From Armatimonadota bacterium (GTDB taxonomy: Bacteria; Armatimonadota; Armatimonadia; Armatimonadales; Armatimonadaceae), in the NCBI GenBank assembly GCA_014381035.1, contig JACMIS010000358.1:1-12881 (forward strand): a stretch of 12,881 nucleotides of DNA, in the 5' to 3' direction. The position numbers and the translations under genes were made by a program. Position 1 is the first letter of the stretch; each line of letters begins with the position of its first letter. Positions 7,533-12,881 of this stretch are shown one piece after another. The notes under the pieces are model-generated. The model was not told the origin of the DNA and ran no database searches. It saw nothing but the letters and a program-made list of their open reading frames with translations.

Positions 7533-7581
7533 GCAGTCGAAAGCGACGGACGCACATAAAGTGCCCGCCGCCTTCGACTGC
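7533..7581 (-). other. Intercistronic hairpin between GH2 and importer genes
   Basis: Arms 7533-7555 and 7561-7581 pair around a 5-base loop (TTTAT on the minus strand), beginning seven bases after the GH2 stop. The outer nine base pairs are perfect. Two inner mismatches are A-C on the plus strand but G-U wobbles in minus-strand RNA, so the structure is favoured in the GH2-importer transcript. There is no T-run. It may stabilise or process the message so that the receptor gene is expressed more than the GH2 gene. Confidence 0.6.
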
Positions 7582-7587
7582 TGTTCA

Positions 7588-9894
7588 CTATTTTGCCGCA
7601 ACGATGCCGACATCAATCGACTGTCCGCCTATCGTCTGGCGGCAGTGGACCGCGAGGGTGTTTTGTCCCGCTTTAAGCGTGGCACGCGCCGCGTCACTCA
7701 TCGCTACTTCCTTGTAATCCCCGGTGTAACCCGTGACAGTCGCCGCCAGCACTCCGTTGATGTATATTTCGGCGTCTTCGTCGTGTACTACCCGCAGAGT
7801 CAGTTTCGTCGGAATCGTGTCGGGCGACGTGAATGTTCGACGAATCCAAATGTCGTTCGTTTTCCAGTTTGTGCGAATATTACCCGCGTCGTTCCCGAAC
7901 GGTGCTGCGCCCGTTTTCCAACCGGCGTCATCGAACCCCGCACTAAACCAGTCATCGGCAGGCTTTTCATTCGTATATTTCCAGACAATGCCGTCCTCCT
8001 CCGAAGTCGGTACGAATTGCGGGTTTGGATTGGGACCGAGCGGCAAAAACTGTCCCTGATGCGCGGCAGTGACTATCGCCGCGTCCATCTTCATTACGGC
8101 GCGGTCATAAGTCAAAAGCCCGTTGATTTCCTGCTCGACATCCGTCAACTGGGTATACACGACGGCACTCGTACCCCGCGTTTCCTTCAATTCATAGACC
8201 GTCTTGTACAATGCCTGGAGCCGTTTGGTAGCCAACCAACCCGATTGCAACGTCGCCCCGTAGCCCATCACATCCACATTATTGTTCCACCGGTGCCCGT
8301 CAACGTTCATCGTGATCCCGCCGAACTCGCCGTTCACCGCGGCGCGGTTCGCTTCCGGCAGATTCGACCACGGACCGGGATAGGCATGGGTGTCGTGCAT
8401 GTCGCCGACGTTTTTGTCCACCCAACCGCTCGCGTTATTGACAAGGCGGGTCGGGTCCAGTTGTTTCGTCAGGGCAACGATCTTTTCTGTGTCATGTTGC
8501 CCCATGCCCTCGTTGAACGTCGTCCAGACAACAATCGAAGGATAGTTGTAAAACTGCGTGATGATACGCCGCCACTCCGCCTCAAACTGCGCTTTCGCCA
8601 CGTCCGAAAGTGCGCCGTCTTTTCCGCCGAACATTTGCGGCATATCCTGCCAGACAAGCATCCCGAGTTTATCCGCGTGATAGTACCAGCGATCCGGCTC
8701 TACCTTCGCGTGTTTTCGCAACAGATTGTAACCAAGCTTCTTCGCGGCGACGATGTCGTACTTTAACGCCGCATCGGTTGGCGCGGTAAAAATGCCATCG
8801 GGCCAGTACCCCTGATCCAGCGCACCGACCTGGAAAATAAACTTGTTATTCAGGAAAATCCGCTGGCGACCCTGCGCGTCTTTACCGAGTGCGATTTTGC
8901 GCATCGCAAAATAAGACCGAACACTGTCCGGGGTGTTTCCCTCTTTCAAATCCACCTTCAACTGATACAGGAAAGGCGCGTCGGGCGACCATAACTTCGC
9001 ACCGCGAATCGGCAGGACGATCTCGGCATTCGCCCTCGCTTCAGCGGAAGCCACCACTTTGTTTCCGTCGAGAACCGCCACCGTGACCGGTGCCGCACTA
9101 CCGGATTGAACCGTCAGGCGCAGTTGCGAACGGTCTATATCGGGGGTGATCTTGAGTGCTTTGATATGGGTGGTCGGCACCGGTTCCAGCCACACACTCT
9201 GCCAGATGCCGGTCGCGCCGGTATAAAAAATGCCCCCCGGCTTCAATCGTTGCTTGCCGACAACCTGGGCATCCTCCACGTCCGTTTTCAACGGGTTTGT
9301 CACCGCAACGGTGATTTCATTCTCCCCTGCCACGAGTCGGTCAGTAATGTCGAACGAAAAGCTATCGAACCCGCCCTTGTGCGAACCAACATTCTTTCCG
9401 TTCACTACGACGTTCGTGTCGTAGTTCACCGCGCCAAAGTGTACCATAACCCGCTGGTTTTTCCAAGCGGTGGGTACGGAAAAACGGCGAAGGTACCACA
9501 ATTTCTGTGTAGGAATACTCTCCTTGCCGACGCGTGATAGTACCGACTCATACGGATATGGTACCAAAATCTGTCCGGTCATCACGTCTGGTACGGTCAT
9601 GGCTTGCGGATCGCTCAGTCCGTAGTTCCACAGACCGTTGAGGCTCAGCCAGTTTTTCCGCACCAGTTGTGGGCGCGGGTAATCGGGTAACGCATTGGTG
9701 GGGGAAACGTCTTTCGCCCAACGGGTTGTTATTCGCCCCGCTGCGGCTGTCTTGTTTTGCGTCGCCGGTTGTGTCGTTCCCTGAGCGGAAGCGATTTCGC
9801 TATGCCGTGTGCACGCCAGAGTGGACAAGGCGAACAATAAAATGCCTGCGCGATACGAGACGGCGAACAGCGCGGTCGTTTGTTTTTTTATCAT
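7588..9894 (-). CDS. Exported glycoside hydrolase family 2 protein (beta-galactosidase/glucuronidase-like)
   Basis: The 768-residue product probably hydrolyses a beta-linked sugar outside the cytoplasm. Start choice: Met at 9894 begins MIKKQ plus a hydrophobic stretch. The frame is open to 10056, but that start lies upstream of the likely promoter. Export is by either a weak lipobox (STLAC, Cys28) or signal peptidase I cleavage near ASA (35-37). Domains: N-terminal GH2 jelly roll (about 70-240, with SLNGLWNYGL), Ig-like GH2 domain (about 245-335), and TIM barrel (about 340-610) with NLLRKHAK and HDTHAYPGPW. Glu462 in TTFNEGMG is the expected acid/base and Glu523 in VNGEFGG the nucleophile. 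An extra C-terminal jelly roll (about 630-768, with DDWFSAGFDDAGWKTG) resembles modules in environmental GH2 proteins. It is first in the minus-strand cluster with the ABC importer. No Shine-Dalgarno is visible. GH2 covers many substrates, so specificity is open. Confidence 0.9.
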   Translation of the reverse strand: MIKKQTTALFAVSYRAGILLFALSTLACTRHSEIASAQGTTQPATQNKTAAAGRITTRWAKDVSPTNALPDYPRPQLVRKNWLSLNGLWNYGLSDPQAMTVPDVMTGQILVPYPYESVLSRVGKESIPTQKLWYLRRFSVPTAWKNQRVMVHFGAVNYDTNVVVNGKNVGSHKGGFDSFSFDITDRLVAGENEITVAVTNPLKTDVEDAQVVGKQRLKPGGIFYTGATGIWQSVWLEPVPTTHIKALKITPDIDRSQLRLTVQSGSAAPVTVAVLDGNKVVASAEARANAEIVLPIRGAKLWSPDAPFLYQLKVDLKEGNTPDSVRSYFAMRKIALGKDAQGRQRIFLNNKFIFQVGALDQGYWPDGIFTAPTDAALKYDIVAAKKLGYNLLRKHAKVEPDRWYYHADKLGMLVWQDMPQMFGGKDGALSDVAKAQFEAEWRRIITQFYNYPSIVVWTTFNEGMGQHDTEKIVALTKQLDPTRLVNNASGWVDKNVGDMHDTHAYPGPWSNLPEANRAAVNGEFGGITMNVDGHRWNNNVDVMGYGATLQSGWLATKRLQALYKTVYELKETRGTSAVVYTQLTDVEQEINGLLTYDRAVMKMDAAIVTAAHQGQFLPLGPNPNPQFVPTSEEDGIVWKYTNEKPADDWFSAGFDDAGWKTGAAPFGNDAGNIRTNWKTNDIWIRRTFTSPDTIPTKLTLRVVHDEDAEIYINGVLAATVTGYTGDYKEVAMSDAARATLKAGQNTLAVHCRQTIGGQSIDVGIVAAK

Positions 9895-9955
9895 GATGGA
9901 TGCTAACGTGGGGTAGACAGGTCTGGTAAATCGGCGTAGATTATTTTCGTTCGAC

Positions 9956-9978
9956 GGCAAACACACCGCCGGTTTGCC
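9956..9978. promoter_or_regulatory. Inverted repeat at the predicted GH2 transcription start, candidate operator
   Basis: GGCAAAC (9956-9962) and GTTTGCC (9972-9978) are a perfect 7-bp inverted repeat with a 9-base spacer. It lies right where transcription from the predicted minus-strand promoter would begin, a classic repressor position. It could alternatively form a 5'-terminal mRNA hairpin. No regulator gene is in the window. Confidence 0.4.
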
Positions 9979-9984
9979 TTTCCT

Positions 9985-10012
9985 ATTGTACGTGGTGAAA
10001 GTGAAATATCCA
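9985..10012 (-). promoter_or_regulatory. Predicted sigma70 promoter for the GH2-importer operon
   Basis: Read on the minus strand: TGGATA (10012-10007), 16-base spacer, TACAAT (9990-9985). This is a four-of-six -35 and a five-of-six -10. The implied start near 9978 gives an 84-base leader to the GH2 ATG at 9894 and argues against the in-frame ATG at 10056. Confidence 0.4.
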
Positions 10013-10014
10013 TG

Positions 10015-10043
10015 TTTACAGACCACATCTGCCTTTCTATAAT
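10015..10043 (+). promoter_or_regulatory. Predicted strong sigma70 promoter P1 for the membrane-protein gene
   Basis: TTTACA (10015-10020), 17-base spacer, TATAAT (10038-10043): five of six and six of six consensus matches at ideal spacing. The start near 10050 would give a leader of about 325 bases. Its -35 box is two bases from the -35 box of the opposing GH2 promoter. Confidence 0.55.
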
Positions 10044-10099
10044 ACACATCAACCATTTAGTTGACCTGGAATAAATATCAGCTGAAAGCCCTCTTTATT

Positions 10100-10157
10100 A
10101 ATCCCGTCATGACGGACGTTTCAACATTCGCGATGAGACCAGTACGGGATTTTGTTT
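10100..10157 (+). terminator. Possible attenuator hairpin in the P1 leader, with inner palindrome
   Basis: AATCCCGT (10100-10107) pairs with ACGGGATT (10144-10151), followed by the T-rich TTTTGTTT (10150-10157). The 36-base loop is long for a simple terminator but holds a weaker inner stem. Overlapping the left arm is the perfect 12-base palindrome CCGTCATGACGG (10104-10115), which could be a protein operator or a competing hairpin. A transcript from P1 could end here before reaching the gene. Confidence 0.35.
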
Positions 10158-10184
10158 GACAAATGCGGTCGAATCCTATAGAGT
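10156..10184 (+). promoter_or_regulatory. Predicted second sigma70 promoter P2 for the membrane-protein gene
   Basis: TTGACA (10156-10161), 17-base spacer, TAGAGT (10179-10184): a perfect -35 and a four-of-six -10. The start near 10191 gives a leader of about 184 bases. It lies just beyond the possible attenuator. Confidence 0.45.
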
Positions 10185-10307
10185 TCACACACCGTTTTGA
10201 TCCCTGCCAGTACGAGACAGGAACGCTATGAAGCACGTACTGGGACGGCACGGACGGGATACATTCCCCGCAATGTCCGGCGGATGGTAAGGGGTGTGCC
10301 GCTTCAT
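10185..10307 (-). CDS. Possible 40-residue small protein with a near-perfect Shine-Dalgarno
   Basis: AGGAGGTGA, fully complementary to the usual 16S rRNA 3' end, is followed by ATAAA and an ATG at 10307. This is the strongest ribosome-binding site in the window. The frame reads MKRHTPYHPPDIAGN at its start and ends at a TGA at 10187-10185. The product is basic and rich in Pro, His and Arg, with no signal peptide or membrane segment, and I recognise no family. It is antisense to the leader of the membrane-protein gene, and no good promoter is seen for it. The alternative is that the TCACCTCCT on the plus strand is chance or part of the structured leader. Confidence 0.3.
   Translation of the reverse strand: MKRHTPYHPPDIAGNVSRPCRPSTCFIAFLSRTGRDQNGV
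10207..10301 (+). ncRNA. Structured leader of the DUF6785-like gene, candidate cis-regulatory RNA
   Basis: Three helices can coexist: CCAGTACG (10207-10214) with CGTACTGG (10236-10243), CGGCAC (10246-10251) with GTGCCG (10296-10301), and inside the latter GGAC (10252-10255) with GTCC (10275-10278). All are perfect and lie between P2 and the start codon. A second copy of CCAGTACG at 10139-10146, upstream of P2, could pair with the same CGTACTGG in the longer P1 transcript, giving promoter-dependent folding. No known riboswitch class was recognised. Confidence 0.35.
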
Positions 10308-10374
10308 TTTATTCACCTCCTGATCAGATTGTCGCTGATAGGTCTGACTGAACGTCTGCGAAATCATAACAACT

Positions 10375-12426
10375 ATGGCTTCTAACCAAACGGATTCGAC
10401 GACACGGAATTCATCGAGACCGGTTCCACCCGAGATTGAAACAACACCGGACCCGACCGTGCCGCGCTCCGTCGCGCTTTGGAAAGGGTTGTTAGTCGGA
10501 ATCGCTCTTGTCCCGGTGACGTGTTTCGTGGTGGCTTGGGCGGAGATCGTGCTGATGACGCTACAGATCGGCTATCTCCAGATGCCGCCCGCCGTGATCG
10601 GATTGCTACTGATGGTCACGTTTCTGAACGCACCGCTGAAGAAGCTTGGCAAGCGTATCCATCTATCCGCGCAAGACATCATGGTCGCGTATACGATGAT
10701 GCTCCTCGCCGCCATGATCTCCTCGCGCGGCTTGATGCAGAAACTGATCCCGATTCTGGTAACGGCGAACTATTTCGCGTCCGACGCCAACGACTGGCGC
10801 ACCCGGTTCTTCCCGTTCATAAAACAGTGGCTCGTGCCTTTCGATGTCGAGGGCGTGGTAAAACAGGATGTCGCCGTGCGCTTCTTCGAGCGGCTTCGCG
10901 CCGGGGAAACGATTCCGTGGAACGCGTGGGTCGGTCCCATGCTGGCGTGGTCGCTCCTCGTCCTGCTCGTCTTCGGCGCGTTTCTCTGCCTCGCGTCGCT
11001 GATACGTCGGCAATGGGCGGACAACGAGAAACTGGCGTTCCCGCTGGTACAGTTGCCGCTGGAAATGGTCGGGATGGGGGACGGCTCGCAGGATAAACCG
11101 CTGTTCCGGAACCCGATGATGTGGGCTGGCTTCGCGATCCCGTTCACCGTGTTCCTCATTAAAGGTTTGCACACCTGGTACCCTGGTGTGCCCGATATTC
11201 AAGTCGAATGGAACCTCAGCGACTACCTGCAACAACCGCCCTGGAATGGAATCTACTACACGCCGATCAAACTCAGTTTCGCGCTTATCGGTTTTATGTT
11301 TCTGCTGCCTTCCGACCTTGTCTTTTCGCTCTGGTTCTTCTTTCTTCTTTCGCGGGTGCAGGACGTGATCGCGAAAGCGTTCAACATGGACACGCCGGGG
11401 ATGCCGCTATACCCGACGCCGCTGTTTCGTGGCTACCAGGCGATGGGCGCGTATCTGGTACTGGCGGTGTACCTGCTCGTCATCGCCCGACCGCACCTGC
11501 TACGCATCTGGCGCATCGTTTGCGGCGAGGAGCGAGAGTCTACCGAGGACGCGAACGAACTGCTTCCGTACAAAACCGCGTTCTGGGGATTCTGGCTCTG
11601 CGCTTTCGGAGCGGGCGTTTTTCTGGTCGCGATGGGAATGTCGCCGTTTATCGCCGCGCTCCAACTCGGCGGTCTGCTGTTCGTGATCGCGTTCGTCATG
11701 GCACGCTCGACCGCCGAAGCGGGAATGCTGATGACCGAAACGTCGTTCCGCCCGGTGGACCTGTTGCGACTGTTTATCCCGCTCCATCTGCTCGGTCCCG
11801 CGAATCTGACCACGATGGCGATGACCGACTCGCTCCTGCTCAGGGACCAGCGCGGTCTGCTCCTGTCGGGGTTTCTGGACGGTTTGCGTATCGCGGACGG
11901 GGTGCAGATTCCCCGTCGCAAGTTCTTCGGCGTGTTTTCGCTGGGCGTGTTGTTGTCCATTGTTTGCGCCGGGGCGATACAGATCTGGCTTCCCTACACC
12001 AAAGGCGGCATCACGCTCTACGGCTATGTTTACCAGTACAACAACAAAGTCGGCTTCGAGGATTACGAGAAGTATCTGCAAGCCGGGAAAGCGTTGCCGG
12101 TCGGGTGGCAGGGACCGGTCTTTCTGCTCGTCGGGGTTGTCGTGACTGCGGCTTTAGTCTGGAGTCGCGCCAACATTACCGGGTTCGCGCTTCACCCGCT
12201 CGGCTACGCGCTCTGTTCCTCGTGGACGATGATCATTTTCTGGTTCGCGGCTTTTGTCGCCTGGGGATTGAAAACGTTGATCCTGCGCTACGGTGGCATG
12301 AAACTATACCGCCAGGCACGCCCGCTGTTTCTGGGAATGATCCTTGGGGAGTTTTCCGTCGCGCTGCTCTGGGCGACTTCCAACGCGTTACTCGACACGC
12401 CGGTACCGGCATTTCCCTGGGGGTAG
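10375..12426 (+). CDS. DUF6785/DUF6784-type polytopic membrane protein, possible transporter
   Basis: The 683-residue product has a soluble Ser/Thr/Pro-rich N-terminus (1-33). About 13 hydrophobic segments follow, near residues 37-61, 69-85, 104-118, 187-209, 249-263, 298-326 (perhaps two), 357-371, 403-421, 425-442, 518-536, 581-597, 616-635 and 651-668. RRQWADNEKLAFPLVQLPLE (211-230), ARSTAEAG (443-450) and FALHPLGYAL (604-613) followed by LKTLILRYGG (632-641) are what I associate with DUF6785 plus a C-terminal DUF6784. These domains occur in environmental, polysaccharide-degrading bacteria. The general pattern is reminiscent of oligopeptide-transporter (OPT)-like proteins, but that link is inference. 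It lacks a visible Shine-Dalgarno and has a long structured leader. It is divergent from the GH2-importer operon and shares its control region, so a role in glycan or peptide uptake is plausible. Function is not established. Confidence 0.82.
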   Translation: MASNQTDSTTRNSSRPVPPEIETTPDPTVPRSVALWKGLLVGIALVPVTCFVVAWAEIVLMTLQIGYLQMPPAVIGLLLMVTFLNAPLKKLGKRIHLSAQDIMVAYTMMLLAAMISSRGLMQKLIPILVTANYFASDANDWRTRFFPFIKQWLVPFDVEGVVKQDVAVRFFERLRAGETIPWNAWVGPMLAWSLLVLLVFGAFLCLASLIRRQWADNEKLAFPLVQLPLEMVGMGDGSQDKPLFRNPMMWAGFAIPFTVFLIKGLHTWYPGVPDIQVEWNLSDYLQQPPWNGIYYTPIKLSFALIGFMFLLPSDLVFSLWFFFLLSRVQDVIAKAFNMDTPGMPLYPTPLFRGYQAMGAYLVLAVYLLVIARPHLLRIWRIVCGEERESTEDANELLPYKTAFWGFWLCAFGAGVFLVAMGMSPFIAALQLGGLLFVIAFVMARSTAEAGMLMTETSFRPVDLLRLFIPLHLLGPANLTTMAMTDSLLLRDQRGLLLSGFLDGLRIADGVQIPRRKFFGVFSLGVLLSIVCAGAIQIWLPYTKGGITLYGYVYQYNNKVGFEDYEKYLQAGKALPVGWQGPVFLLVGVVVTAALVWSRANITGFALHPLGYALCSSWTMIIFWFAAFVAWGLKTLILRYGGMKLYRQARPLFLGMILGEFSVALLWATSNALLDTPVPAFPWG

Positions 12427-12450
12427 TTATAGGGCGTGTATAGCTAGAAA

Positions 12451-12495
12451 GGTCGGACACTGAAAGGTTCCGGTGGAACCTTTTAGCGTCCGACC
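12451..12495. terminator. Long hairpin between convergent genes, likely terminator
   Basis: GGTCGGAC (12451-12458) pairs with GTCCGACC (12488-12495). Inside, after one mismatch, CTGAAAGGTTCC pairs with GGAACCTTTTAG across a GGT loop. That makes roughly 20 pairs, with one G-U wobble only in plus-strand RNA. The tail after it is CCTTTACTTT on plus and TTTCTAGC on minus, so T-runs are short. It sits between the stop of the membrane-protein gene (12426) and that of threonine synthase (12499), and may serve both. Confidence 0.6.
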
Positions 12496-12498
12496 CCT

Positions 12499-12881
12499 TT
12501 ACTTTAATTCGTGTCCGTACCACGCTTCGAGGTACTTAAGTCCGCTGCCCGTGTTGAAGAGGACCACTCTCTCGTCGTCCTTCACCCAGCCGCTTTCGCG
12601 CAACTGGTGCAATGCCGCCAGGGTCGCCGCGCCTTCCGGGGCGACGAAGTTGCCCGTCAGCGACGCCATCTCCTGCCACGCGTCGCGCATCGCCTTCTCA
12701 CTCACCGCGACCGCTGTTCCATTCGACTCGCGCAGTGCCCGCAGGATCAAAAAGTCGCCGATGGCGCGCGGGACACGCAAACCGCTCGCTGCCGTGTGCG
12801 CGTTCTCCCACGGCTGCGCCGATTCCGCACCCTCTTGGAACGCGCGGACAATCGGGGCGCACCCCTCCGCCTGCACCGAAA
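12499..12881 (-). CDS. thrC: Threonine synthase, C-terminal part (5' end outside window)
   Basis: About 126 residues are present, entering from the right edge with SVQAEGCAPIVRAFQEG. The following HTAASGLRVPRAIGDFLI, RESNGTAVAVSEK and the C-terminal VLFNTGSGLKYLE match the end of the pyridoxal-phosphate enzyme threonine synthase, which converts O-phosphohomoserine to threonine. The PLP lysine lies in the missing N-terminal part. The in-frame GTG near 12876 is internal, not a start, because the family motif continues upstream of it. This is a housekeeping biosynthetic gene, convergent with the membrane-protein gene and separated from it by the hairpin. It appears unrelated to the sugar locus and marks its right boundary. 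Confidence 0.93.
   Translation of the reverse strand, partial: SVQAEGCAPIVRAFQEGAESAQPWENAHTAASGLRVPRAIGDFLILRALRESNGTAVAVSEKAMRDAWQEMASLTGNFVAPEGAATLAALHQLRESGWVKDDERVVLFNTGSGLKYLEAWYGHELK

Noticed and set aside
7561..8766. 401-codon plus-strand ORF
   Set aside because: It is antisense to the GH2 gene, whose minus frame has both catalytic glutamates and all GH2 domains. The long open frame follows from the GC-rich third-position bias.
9895..10056. N-terminal extension of the GH2 gene to 10056
   Set aside because: It would place about 54 residues before a signal peptide and start upstream of the predicted promoter at 9985-10012.
11208..12443. 411-codon plus-strand ORF overlapping the membrane-protein gene
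   Set aside because: Arg-rich shifted-frame translation without domains. The overlapping frame encodes the multi-TM DUF6785-like protein.
1..12881. CRISPR arrays, tRNA or rRNA genes, insertion sequences
   Set aside because: No regularly spaced direct repeats, cloverleaf sequences, rRNA segments or transposase-like frames were found on reading both strands.

Overview
This is a window of about 57% GC bacterial DNA whose gene content suggests Armatimonadota or a related Planctomycetota/Verrucomicrobiota-type carbohydrate degrader. The inference rests on family content: a BNR_4 propeller, a DUF5722-like TIM barrel, a GH2 enzyme with a C-terminal jelly roll, and a DUF6785/DUF6784 membrane protein. 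No rRNA, tRNA or marker gene is present to fix the phylum. Apart from a threonine synthase fragment at the right edge, everything fits a carbohydrate uptake and degradation locus.

Left part (1-3500): a BNR_4-type beta-propeller gene on the minus strand, cut at its 3' end by the window, is divergent from a secreted DUF5722-like protein on the plus strand. That protein carries the glutamate pair expected of a clan GH-A hydrolase. Its stop codon lies inside a perfect 23-bp inverted repeat.

Middle (3501-10056): a 320-base AT-rich intergenic stretch holds a candidate small RNA with a rho-independent terminator. Next comes a minus-strand cluster which, read in transcription order, is GH2 glycosidase, sugar-binding lipoprotein, double ATPase and permease. 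The last three form a ribose/galactose-type (CUT2) ABC importer with overlapping or nearly touching genes. A hairpin sits between the GH2 gene and the importer genes. Its G-T wobble pairs are stable only in minus-strand RNA, which fits a co-transcribed GH2-importer operon.

Right part (9895-12881): a 480-base divergent control region has back-to-back sigma70-like promoters, inverted repeats that could be operators, a possible attenuator and a structured leader. Downstream on the plus strand is a roughly 13-TM DUF6785-like membrane protein. A small minus-strand ORF with a near-perfect Shine-Dalgarno also sits in this control region. A long hairpin separates the membrane protein gene from the convergent 3' end of threonine synthase.

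Working model (inference): the secreted DUF5722-like and GH2 enzymes cut an unknown glycan outside the cytoplasm. The CUT2 importer takes up the sugars, the DUF6785 protein may be a second transporter, and the propeller protein, which has no signal peptide, may act inside the cell. The substrate cannot be read from the sequence.
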